Positions 34,344 to 44,469 of a DNA stretch of 64,000 nucleotides are shown here, piece after piece (position 1 is the first letter of the stretch; each line of letters begins with the position of its first letter). The notes under the pieces are model-generated. The model did not search any database and had not been told where the DNA came from. It saw only the letters and a list, made by a program, of their open reading frames with translations. Made by a program: the position numbers and the translations under genes. Where the stretch lies: contig JAUPFV010000004.1 in NCBI GenBank assembly GCA_036936605.1, positions 64,194,352 through 64,258,351 of the forward strand. The letters are read 5' to 3'. Source of the stretch: Limnanthes douglasii subsp. nivea (Eukaryota > Streptophyta > Magnoliopsida > Brassicales > Limnanthaceae).

Positions 34344-36895
34344 ATGTCTAAATCACGAGTTTGTATTTTTAAATATGGTCACCAAACTGCAATTGTGCCT
34401 TTCACGGAGTTTGAAAGCTTCGAAAGTATCCAAGCTTATGTAGAGTATACATGGGAGGAGCTTGCCACAGGTGAGTACCTAATTACTTACTCCTGCGGGG
34501 ATCACAATAATTGTTTCTTTAATAACCAGAATGATTTTGTTGGGTTGGTGTTATATCTTGATTTGGAGCGTTTAAAACGGGTTAGTTTTCTCATAGAACA
34601 ACATGTCTTCGATAAGGGTTCTGGTAATAAAAGTTATGTTGATAAGAGCTCTGGTGGTAAGGATTCTGGTGGTAAACGTAAAGAGCGTAGCTTGATTTTG
34701 GGAGAACCATCTCTTGATCAACTAGTTAGCGGGGAGAGTAGTAACGGTTTAGTTAATTCTGATCAGAGGAAAAAACAACTTGCTACTGCTGGTTGGGCTG
34801 ATGCTATTACAGGAGTTGGTCAAGCTTTTGAAAAAGGTGCTGCCGGTCTGAGGGTATCCTTGTGCAAGTTTGAGTTAGAGCATGGTTTTTCTTTCAAATA
34901 CCTGCACAACACAACAAATATGATCACTGCTTATTGTGAAAATAAGCTAACAAGCGGGTGCAATTGGAGGGTTTATGCATCTATTGACTCAAGCACCGGC
35001 CTTATGACGATCAAGAAGCATTTCCCGTACCATACTTGCGGTCCTGTTTTCTCCCAGAAGCATGAGCATAAGCGGCACAGGCATTTGACATCAGATTTGA
35101 TTGCAGAGGAAATTCAGGATTCTCTCCGGACCTGCCATTCGTTGACGGCCAAAACCATACAATCGACTGTCAAACAAGATTACAGTCTTGACATCTCTTA
35201 TCGTTTGTCATGGAATGCTTTAGAGAAGGCTAGGAGGGGAGTTTTTGGAGATAGTTCAAGTTCTTTTAGTTTACTAAGCGAATACTTCAAACGCTTGAAG
35301 AGCCGGGACATTACTTCAGACTGGCAGTTGGAGTTGTCAGCTGGAAACCGATGCAAGTGCTGTTTTGTAGCATTATGTTCGTTCCTTAGTGGTTTTCATT
35401 CATGTCGTCCAATGTTGTTTGTCGATGGAACCCACTTATATGGCAAGTACAAGGGTACATTACTCACTGCTGTAGCAAATGACGGAAACAACGGTTAGTT
35501 ACATTTATCTAGTTAATGAATGATGTTTTTTTGTGAAAATGCTGATGCTGTTCGCAGCAGATGATGCGAATTAAGCAGTGTTGTGATCCTCACATTTCGC
35601 ATTTGAGGCTGCAAATTATGCATATTGCTGAGTAAACTGTACCTACATCGCAGCTTGAGTTAGGTATTATTTAAAGTTTCCACAAGCTGCGAATTCACAT
35701 GCCAAGCTGCGAACTGTTTGCATGAGCAATTAAGATGTCACACATATTTCGCATGACAAGCTGCAAATTGTTCCAGGACAGCATGCGAATTGTTACTCAT
35801 TCTTAAACGTTTGCATATTGTTGTAGTGTTTATTTGATCTACCTTTTTCCAGGACTATTCCCTGTTGCTGTTGGTGTAGTTAGCATTGAAGATTGGGACA
35901 ATTGGATGTGGTTTTTTGGGTGTTTGAAACCACATTTGCTGGATCGCCAGATCACATTTATTTCAGACCGTCATTCTGGTATTGTTAATGTTGTTTCTGT
36001 CTTGTATCCAAACTGCTATCATGCGTACTGTTATTTCAATCTCATGCAGAATTTGAGAGCCAAACTGGAACATACTAACAGGGAGTATAAAAAAAAGATG
36101 TTGAGTTTCTTCCACCGTCTTGCTTATGCTCCCAGTCAAGAGCTTTTTAAAGATATACTAACAGTTTTTCTATGTGAAGGTGGCGAGAGAATGAGTGATT
36201 TTCTTGCAAATTTACCCCCTGAAAAGTATGCGCAGGCTTACGTAAAAGGGAAGCGATACGGCTCTATGGCTTCTACCGCAGCTGAATCGTTCAACAATCA
36301 GATTAAAAAATATTGCGGCTTACCAATTGTTGAGTTTATTGATTGGATTAGAGTCTTGCTTATGACTCAGGTTTCCCGGAGATACGAAGAAGGTCTCAGC
36401 TGGAGTACTAATTTGGTTCCCGAGTACGAGAAGAAGCTAAAGCAGAATGTTGACATGTGCCGAAGTTGGGTAGTACGTAAGTCTTCTTCCGCCATGTTCG
36501 AAGTCTTTTCGACTCATGTGGCTGTTGTTAATCTGTTGGATTTCAAATGTTCATGCGGATCATGGCAACAAGAGTGTTTTCCATGTGCTCATGCTCTAGC
36601 GGCATTACAATACACCGACCAAGATCCATTGACTCTAATAGAACCCTTCTTTACGGTTAAGAATTACATGGAAAGTTACTCTTTCAGCATACCAGCTATA
36701 ACTGATTTCGGCGAAGGGTCCAGCGCTAACGATCCTTCTTTTGTTGAAGTTCTGCCTCCGAATGTTAAGAGACGCTCCGGAAGGCCTAAGAAAAAACGAA
36801 TCCCTTCTAGAGGAGAAATCTCAACCAAGAAGTTAAGGTGTGGCCGATGTTCAAAATCAGGCCATAACCGGAGGACTTGTGATGTTCCAGTTTAA
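34344..36895 (+). CDS. MURA-type transposase of the Mutator-like element
   Basis: Two exons, 34344-35493 and 35853-36895, joined by a GT-AG intron, giving about 730 residues with no internal stop. An N-terminal PB1-like region (residues 1-85) is followed by the Mutator-type DNA-binding region (about 165-255; CENKLTSGCNWRVYAS, HTCGPVFSQKHEHKR). The transposase core has FVDGTHLYGKYKG and FISDRHSGI carrying two catalytic Asp, with a later Glu probably at AAESFNNQI. A SWIM zinc finger (CSCGSWQQECFPCAHA) and a C-terminal knuckle (CGRCSKSGHNRRTC) follow. It cuts and reinserts the element. Length and domain order are normal for the family, so this may be an active or recently active enzyme. The intron is rich in TGCGAA motifs. 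Confidence 0.9.
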
Positions 36896-37100
36896 GGACA
36901 TTTATTTTTGTAGCATAGTTATTGTTCTGTACAGAAAACTAACCATTTGTACATTCCTGTGTTTTTGTATCTGCCACTATTGGAGTTGTAAGCATTTCGC
37001 ATCCTGTGCTGCGAATCATGTACAATATGTTGGTGTATTGTTACAAATATCTATCAAGATTACATGCGAATTATGTGCAATTATGTGAAATTTCAACAGG

Positions 37101-37266
37101 ATGCGAATTATGATAAGCGAATTATGTTCTAGTTCAACAGGATGCGAATTATGTGAAATTATGTGAAATTTCAACAGGATTACATGCGAATTATGATAAG
37201 CGAATTATGTTCTAGTTCAACAGGATGCGAATTATGTGAAATTATGTGAAATTTCAACAGGATTAC
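37101..37266. repeat. 83-bp tandem duplication carrying TGCGAA motifs
   Basis: Units 37101-37183 and 37184-37266 are nearly identical. Each contains two ATGCGAATTATG copies. Downstream of the small minus-strand gene. Confidence 0.8.
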
Positions 37267-37572
37267 ATGCGAATTATGTGCAATTAGAAGTCTTGATATT
37301 TGTCTTATGATAAGCTGCGAATTGTCATTTATAAATTTACCAGGATATTCAGTAAGGTTGAAAATAAGTAATATATCAGGTTAACATGCGAATGAAGTGC
37401 AAAATGTATTTGGATGCGAATCAGTTATATCATTGAAATTCCCTAAACAAGTTGGATTACAAAAAGGAGGATTACAATATTTCCAGAAACTAACAACTGT
37501 TTACACATATCAGTACAAGCTACTATTGCTAGTTAGCTGCATTACAAAAAAAACAAAAAACAAAAACCAACT

Positions 37573-38073
37573 CTAGCAGTTGGTAGAAGATTCATCACCA
37601 ACTGTTTCCTCTTTCTCCTTTTTGTGCTGATCATCTTTGTCTTTCTCCTCTTTGTCTTCGACTTTCTCTTTCTCTTCCACTTTATCTTCAGCTTCAACAT
37701 CAACGTCCATTATGCTTAAAAATTTTGTCCTTGATGGACCAGCTTCTTCTTCCATCTTCCTTTTGTTGTTTCGAACCTCTGTCGTCTGAGGTTGCACCAT
37801 TTCTGGCTGAGGTGCAGCAGGAAGCATTGGAACCTGTTCTGGCTGTGGTTCAGCAGCAACCTGTGGAACAATCGCCACTGGTTGAGAGTCAGCAGAGTAG
37901 TAGTCATCATACATGTCTAGTTCGAAGACAAAGACTGGGCTTGGGGGTGGTATTGCTGGCATGATCAACTCATCACTCCAGTTAACGGTTAAGGATGACC
38001 AGGAGTCACCAAGAGAACCGAGTGAACCAGAGTTTGAGTATGAGGTGGTTGTTGTGGTGGTGGAAAAAGACAT
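37573..38073 (-). CDS. Small Mutator-borne protein with Ser/Thr-rich start and acidic/basic tail, unknown function
   Basis: 166 residues in one open exon. The N-terminus is Ser/Thr-rich (MSFSTTTTTTSYSNSGSLGS), then a Pro/Gln-rich middle, a basic KRKMEEEAGPSRTKF stretch, and a charged tail of Glu, Lys and Asp repeats ending SSTNC. A TATA box (TATAAAA on the minus strand, 38158-38164) lies about 85 bp before the ATG, so it can be a gene of its own. Its C-terminal 66 codons recur at 9874-10073, nearly identical, which argues that it travels with the element. I do not recognise a domain. Confidence 0.6.
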   Translation of the reverse strand: MSFSTTTTTTSYSNSGSLGSLGDSWSSLTVNWSDELIMPAIPPPSPVFVFELDMYDDYYSADSQPVAIVPQVAAEPQPEQVPMLPAAPQPEMVQPQTTEVRNNKRKMEEEAGPSRTKFLSIMDVDVEAEDKVEEKEKVEDKEEKDKDDQHKKEKEETVGDESSTNC

Positions 38074-38679
38074 GACTGTTTGAATTCGAAGAGAAGAAGA
38101 GGTGTTTTAAAAAAAATAAAGAGTTTGGTGTAAAATTAGCCTTTGGTTACTAGAGGTTTTTATAGGGAAATAAGGTAATCATTACATATCCTCCATGTCC
38201 AATCAGCATTTAATGAATTATGTACTTGATTATATTGTTTTTTGTGTGCTCAATGTAGAAAACGTTTACCAAGGCATAAGCCACAGCCTGTTCGTAGCCT
38301 TCCACTTTGTATTTTTAATTTTTTATTCCTGCACCAGGCTGCGAACTGGGTTTAAGCTGGGATACCAGGATGCGAACTGTGTGTGAAGTGATTACCATCT
38401 ATCAAGTTAGGCTGCGAAATATTTGATGATAAGTTAGGATGCGAACTGTTCATAATGATTTAGGCTGCGAACTGTTCATACATACCTGAGTAAACTACCA
38501 GGATCATAATCAACCATTATATATCAGGTTATGATACGAACTATAAGATAAGGAGTATTCAGAGATGTGAAAATGTAATTTGTTTATGTATGTACAACAA
38601 AACTAAAAATTACAACAGACATATGTATTTACAAGCAACAGATGTATTTACAAGCAATACACAAATCAGCCATATGTGA

Positions 38680-41600
38680 TGGTGTCTATGTCATTTAAAA
38701 AGTAATAGAACATTTCTGCTCTGAAGGCAGTCACCATATCTGCATCGTATTTTTTCTGGACTGATCCATGCTCAATAATATCCCTTGCATATTTGCAGAC
38801 GAAGACACCACAGTCCACGCTGCCTCGCTTTTGTTATGGGAAGCCTCTTTCCACTTTCACCTTCCACCCTGTAGTATATTTGGGTAGGAATCCTCTATCC
38901 AACAAATATTTGATCTGTGTTTAATAATTAGTGTTAGGAATATGCACAAAAACAAAAACAGTTGGTGACATACAATTCGCATCCTCAGGCTGCGAATTAT
39001 ATTACAATAAATCATACACAATTCGCATCTTAGGTTGCAAATTGTATGACAGCCTTGATAGGATGCGAATTGAGTTGTGGACAGGCTGTGAATTATATCC
39101 AACATGGATAGGCTGCGAATTGAGTTATGGACAGGCTGCGAAAAAACATCTTGTTTACTCACAATTCGCAGCATACCATATCTCATTTCGCAGCATGCAC
39201 ACTTAAAATGTGTTCAGATTTAAGTGTATAGTTTGGAATATTTACCAGTAGTGCAGGTGTTCTTGTGGTGGTGTCTATGGCATGAAGCTTAGGCAGAAGC
39301 AAGTTGTAGTTTGAAATTTTTCTTCCGTCAACGTCGATGACGAGCAACGTCCAGGGGTTTGTATTGTCCTTCGACTCGGTGCACACTGGAACCATGATGA
39401 TGTTGGCATTTTTGCGCCCCTTCCTAAAAGCCATGTCCACCAGATTTTCCACTTGCCACACTGCTTTCATTTGATGCTGCATCCAAGCAAGAGTATATTA
39501 AAGTGATAACATTTCTGAGAACTTTGTTCAATTTACGTGAGCTAAACTTACCGCAGTCATGCCCGAAATCAGTATGGCGTCGTGATGCTCTCCTTTAGCT
39601 TTAGTGCATGAAACTTTGTAGTCTGCATCTTCAAGCATCTTTCGAATCCAAGCATCGATAAGCTAACAAAGGAGTTGTAGATTTATGTTAAATATAGAAT
39701 ACATATTTGAAACATTGAAAATAAAGTTGGTTGACAATTGGATACCTTTACGTCCAGCTCCAGTTCTAAAGGTAGTGTCATGAGATCACTCGCTTGCACC
39801 CTGATTCCGTACGTAAACTTGGACTCCGATAACTGCCATACCACTGGATCAGGGGTGTCGCTCTCGTAGGCTTTAACCAACTGTATTTTGTGGTATTGTG
39901 CCAGATCGATACGCTCAGTTACTTTGGTTTTCTTTGGCCAGTCGTTGTATTCTACTACTGGCGGTTCCCGCATTGTAATTACAAACTCTTCTTCTTCCTC
40001 TGCCACTTGAGGCTGCGTTTGTGTCAGTAGCGCAAAACTTGGCTGCTTTATCTCTTTACTGGGCTCGAGCTTAGTAAATAACAAAAATCAAGAGTAGAAG
40101 GGCGTTAGTGGTTTATAAGTGCAACGAGTCCAAACAGTTCGCAGCTTAGGCTGCAAAATGTAAGGTTCCAGTTAAATAAATTTATTATTATCTATCAGGG
40201 TAGGGTGCGAACTGTTCGAGGTTCCACTGAACAGTTCGCATCCTACCCTGATATTCGTTTGTAATAACCCAATCAGCATTAGACACAAATCTTATGTTAT
40301 GATGCGAAATCATTATAAGTAGGCCTTACCGCACGGTCAGCGACAACCAATGCCGTTGACTTGTTCGGCATAGGATCTGGATCGTGTCGGCAGAAATCAT
40401 AAAAGTCATCCTCCGACATGTTCTCCAGAGACCGTTGTATTATAGAATCGTAATATACATTATCAATTTCATTTAAAAATGTCTGTGAAACTTGAGTACT
40501 AATAACATCAACAAAAGCATCGGGTAAACCTACTGTGTTATCGTGGGACTCTGGAGCTGGCAGTTGATTTGTTACCGGGCCTACAGTTTGACGTTGGCTT
40601 AGCAATTCTGACTTTGCTGACAGCACCGTTGGTCTTTGAGGTTCAACCGAAGAAGTGGTGTTGTCTTCTAAGGATGGTCCTTCCTGGCTGAGTAGTTCTG
40701 TCTTCTCACCGGGATGGACAGGTTCTGACTCTTGAGGTGCTATCTCGTGAGTTAGCCTTTCTCTCTTCGCCAAGGTTATCTGTTGCTGCTGTTGTTGTTC
40801 TTGTTGTCCTTGTTGCTCTTGTTGCCGGGGTTGTTGCTGGTGGTGTTCTTCTTGTTGTTGTTGCTGGGGGTGTTCTTCTTGTTGTTGTTGTTCGTGTTCT
40901 TCTTGGTCTTGTTGTTGCTGGTTGTGTTCTTCTTGGTCTTGGTGTTGGGTTTGTTGTTGTTGTTGTTCTTCTTGTTGCTGTTGTTCCTGTTGTTCTTCTT
41001 CTTCTTCTTCTTCTTCTTCTTCTTGTTGCTGTTGCTGGGGGTGTTCTTCTTCTCGTTGCTGTTGTTGTTGTTGTTGCTGTTGTTGTTGTTGCTGCTGGTC
41101 TTGCTGTTTCTGCTGGTGTTGTTGTTGGCTTTCGGTCTCCTATTTCATAAACAAAAGGGTGGAAGGGTTAAGCATAAGTTAATCATTGTGTAATCACATT
41201 TCGCATCCTGACCTGATATCTATGTTATACATTACTAACAATCCGCAGCTCAGCATGCGAATTGTGTAATAACCAAACCATCAGTTTATTACATAATTCG
41301 CAGCTCAAGCTGCGAAACGTTTGGACAGGACTACACAAGAGTCCTGATATTTGTTTGATAACATCATATCATCTACTTACATTATCTACCTCCTCTTTAT
41401 GTGTCTTCATGGGGGGTGAATTGTGGGCATCATCATCCCTTTCTTCCCGCAGTACTCCATCAGCATGGTGCTGATCAGCATTAGACACGGATGCTTGCTG
41501 ATCAGTGGATTTTTGTCCCTCTGGAAGTGCTGCTGGTACCTGCTTTATTGGGCTTTCAGTACGACAAATTGGCAGAGAGATAGCATTGTGGAGTTGTTGT

Positions 41601-43542
41601 GCTTCAAGTTCCGCTATCTTGCGTTTCAATTGTTTCAGCTGCAAAAATCATAGCAAACTTTTTATAAACATATTAAGTGGTGATTGTAGTGATTATTTAA
41701 GGTTCAAGTCATACTTACTTCTCTGGCCTGTTTGTCTATTTTTCGCTCGTACTTGTTCTTGTCGGCGTATGTCTTCAAACGCTTTGATTGAGCAGCAATA
41801 TCGGGATTAGCTTCTCTGCGTTTGAATAAATAATCACCGATTGTTTCACTCATACTAGTTGTGTCGGTGTCGGAGGGATCTTGCCTGGATTTGCCTTTCG
41901 GTTGTGGTGGAATCGTTTTCTTGGGGAGTCTTGGTGGTGGAATCGATGGCTCGGGTGGTGGAATTGGTGGTGGAATCGATGGCTCAAGTGTGGGAGACAT
42001 CACCTTATTCATTACATTCTGTGATGCTCGTCTCCTTTGTTTTGGTTTTGATGCTGTGCTTTTCGTCCTCTTCCTAGGTCTTTCTTCCAGTGAAGTAGGT
42101 TCCGTTTCTTCTGCATCTTCACCATCTTATCTTTCTCCGAAAGCTTTAATTTCAGCCTCGGTAAGCTGTAATGGACCTTCTAAAACCTACCAACAGATGC
42201 ACATGTAAGTAAATTAATTGTTTCCAAAGTACGAGGGTGTAGAGAAACAATTTGTTTTTTATAAACAGTTCGCATCATATGATGCGAACTGTGTGGTTTT
42301 AATCATGTTAGAGTTACAAAGCATTCGCATCCTGAACTATGGACAGGCTGCGAATTGAGTTATGAACAGGCTGCGAATTGAGTTATGGACAGGCTGCGAG
42401 GTAAAATTCATATCAGGCTGCGAAATGATTGATACATTTTTCTAAGCAAAACGCATGATATGCTGCGAACTGTTTGCACCCCCAGTTCAATACATATATA
42501 AAGCTGTTACCTGGTCACTATCCAGGAAGGGTGTTCGAATAAGATATGTCATGGTTGATGCTTGGCACTCTAACCCCAACCATTTGAAAAACCTTGGTAT
42601 CGATGTTGGCTTCGCTATCTCGTGGCCGATTGTTGTGTGCTACATGATGAAGGGCTGCATGGGGACAGGTTTTATCAACACGATGCTATGTACATAACTA
42701 ATTTTTATATTGAATAGATGAATCTTACAACTACAAGGGCGACGCAGCCGACGACTTTATCAGCTCTTTCTATTGCTAAGCAACTCCTGATAGACTGTCG
42801 AAGCTTGTACAGTATTGATCCAGCCCAGTCATAATTGTTTATTATGTTGAGGTCTTCAACGTAATAAACCGTGCTCCAGACCAGGATATCTCCAGATACG
42901 GAGTAGAATAGTGTGGAGCACAAAAACAGTATCAACAGCCTCACAACATCTTCCAACTCATGCTCCCCTCCTTCGTTTATGGCCTTCGCTATACCCTCCT
43001 GTAAAACCAACGACAACATGCTATGTTAGAAATGTACAGAATCTTGCTTTATAAAGATGAAGTCCATTTTAGGCGTACCTTTATAATGGCATTTGTTATT
43101 GTTTTGGTATTACTAGCTGCTACTTTCCTGCCAGTTTTACCCATGAAGTATTTCTTCATCATCCTTGATTCGTCCTCCTCGCCGGGTGCATACTTGTTGT
43201 GAAAAGCTCCGGTTTTTGTTAATTGGATTTTCTCGGTGCCATGCCTCAACCCGAATATGATCTTGACATCGTTCTCAGTTAGCTTTACATACTTGTTGCC
43301 AATCTTAAATGCGTCTCTATCCACGGAGAATTGCTCGATTATATACTGAATGATTGAGTAGAATTTCTTCTTTGGCAGCTCTGCCTCATTACGGATTTGG
43401 AAAGCCGTTTTCAGCAGTGTGTAGAAGGGGGTGTTTCTTGCAACTTCAATGTGCGCCCTTGTAATACGCATGTCTTTGAGTAGCTTCAGAAGGCTCACCA
43501 ACCCTGATCTGTAGTAGCTAGGTTTTGTTATTATAGTTTCTG
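38680..43542 (-). pseudogene. Mutator-borne Ulp1 (C48) peptidase-like gene, multi-exon, decayed
   Basis: Exons inferred from GT-AG borders and open frames: 43542-43079, about 42990-42740, about 42640-42513, about 42190-41719, 41640-41380, 41139-40330, about 40083-39747, about 39662-39552, about 39480-39246 and about 38914-38680. N-terminal exons resemble the plant DUF1985/mobile-domain type (KLTENDVKIIFGLRHGTE, NNYDWAGSILYKLRQSI). The middle is Pro-rich, then a Gln/Glu tract. The last two exons carry the peptidase fold: PWTLLVIDVDGRKISNYN and DCGVFVCKYA. The nucleophile Cys is present, but the usual His reads Pro (PW for HW) and the usual Asp reads Asn. Apparent in-frame stops near 42628, 42128 and 38850 point to decay. 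A TATA box faces it at 44335-44349. Ulp1 enzymes remove SUMO; this one probably cannot. Confidence 0.7.
40774..41134 (-). repeat. Glutamine/glutamate-coding microsatellite tract
   Basis: Within the exon 41139-40330 of the Ulp1-like gene, CAA/CAG and GAA/GAG codons encode about 120 residues made almost only of Gln and Glu, with a run of nine Glu near 41000-41025. The frame is open through the whole tract and continues into ITLAKRERLTHE. Long ORFs on the opposite strand here are shadows. Confidence 0.85.
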
Positions 43543-44329
43543 CACAAACACAAATCAGTTGGAGTGTCACAACTAAATTCGCATCACAAGCTGCGAAATG
43601 CATACATATAAATATTGGATTCACAGACAAGCTGCGAAATGAGATATGTTATGATGCGAATTAAGTAGCTCAAACTGCGAATTGTTTGTTAATAAGTATA
43701 AACATGCAATCGAGCTGCGAATTGCTTGCATTGTGGGTGATCAGGGTGCGAACTGTTGCACTTTTTACATGCACGTTGCAGGGATCTGGGAATTATACAA
43801 CGAACACCAAAATCAACAATGAACTACCTAATGCAGATCTAACATACATAATATTTCTCAAGAGAGTATCAGTATTGAATGCAGATAAAATTCTACCCTG
43901 GCTTCGACTATAAACCCATAAACTGAGCAACTATCGTCAGTAGATACTTCATTCTAGTATAAAAAGCAACGCGTATCGTGAATTAAGAGAAAAAAGTGGT
44001 TCAAATTCGTCAAGAATGAAAAAAAGTACATTTTCCACGATAATGCATACTTGTTAAATTTCACCGGTCAGAGAAAGAGATTGAAGCTTTAAGAGACGAC
44101 TTCACGACAACTTTGTCGAACGAGATTGAAGGTGTGTAGTCTGACTGAGTAAAAGAGGCTGACCGGTGCGATAGTATCGAAGGTGCGAACGGTGAGAAGG
44201 AGTAGGGTTTCTGGGTTTGAGAGAGAGAGAGTATCACGAAGTCGAACGGTTTGTTTTCTGGTGGTTTCTAAAATTAGAATTTTGCGTTTGTTTAGGGTGA
44301 TAGGAAGGTCGAAAAAGTGGGTTGGATGT

Positions 44330-44460
44330 GAAAATGGGTATATATAGTGGAAGGGTATTTTTGTCCAATTTATTAGTCTGGGTATTAAGTAACACTATGT
44401 TAAAAGCGGGTACCGCCGGGTAATAAGATAGTTGGGTGGGTATTTTCAGGTACTTTTCTC
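44330..44460 (-). repeat. Right terminal region of the Mutator-like element
   Basis: Ends ...GGTATTTTCAGGTACTTTTCTC directly before the AATAACTTA duplication. Loosely inverted relative to the left end. Confidence 0.6.
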
Positions 44461-44469
44461 AATAACTTA

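Larger units (their letters stand above)
34070..43760. repeat. Dispersed TGCGAA/TTCGCA motif family in the non-coding parts of the Mutator-like element
   Basis: I counted about 60 occurrences by eye. Typical forms are GGATGCGAATTGT, GGCTGCGAACTGTT and the reverse CAATTCGCATCC, often with ATATCAGG or CCTGATA nearby and often as facing pairs (for example 39168-39190, 40203-40250, 42262-42290). They lie in the 5' UTR intron (34083-34275), the transposase intron (35554-35795), the spacer (36995-37420) and the introns and flanks of the minus-strand genes. I saw almost none inside the exons. Confidence 0.8.
33377..44460 (+). mobile_element. Mutator-like element with MURA-type transposase and Ulp1-like cargo
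   Basis: 11,084 bp inserted in the LINE RT gene, flanked by the 9-bp duplication AATAACTTA (33368-33376 and 44461-44469). Terminal sequences are only loosely inverted: GGGAAATTGTACTTAAAGTA on the left and, reversed, GAGAAAAGTACCTGAAAATA on the right. It encodes a transposase on the plus strand, and on the minus strand a small gene at 37573-38073 and a large multi-exon gene ending in a Ulp1-type peptidase domain. Mutator-like elements carrying Ulp1-like genes are known in plants (Kaonashi in Arabidopsis, CUMULE in melon), so the class is established; the cargo sequence here is described from this window. Confidence 0.9.

Noticed and set aside
37101..37266. CRISPR-like array of TGCGAA repeats
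   Set aside because: The repeats are short, irregularly spaced, and part of an 83-bp duplication in a plant transposon; no array structure.
40737..41193. Long plus-strand ORFs made of Leu/Val/Cys runs
   Set aside because: They are shadows of the CAA/GAA repeat tract that codes for Gln/Glu on the minus strand.
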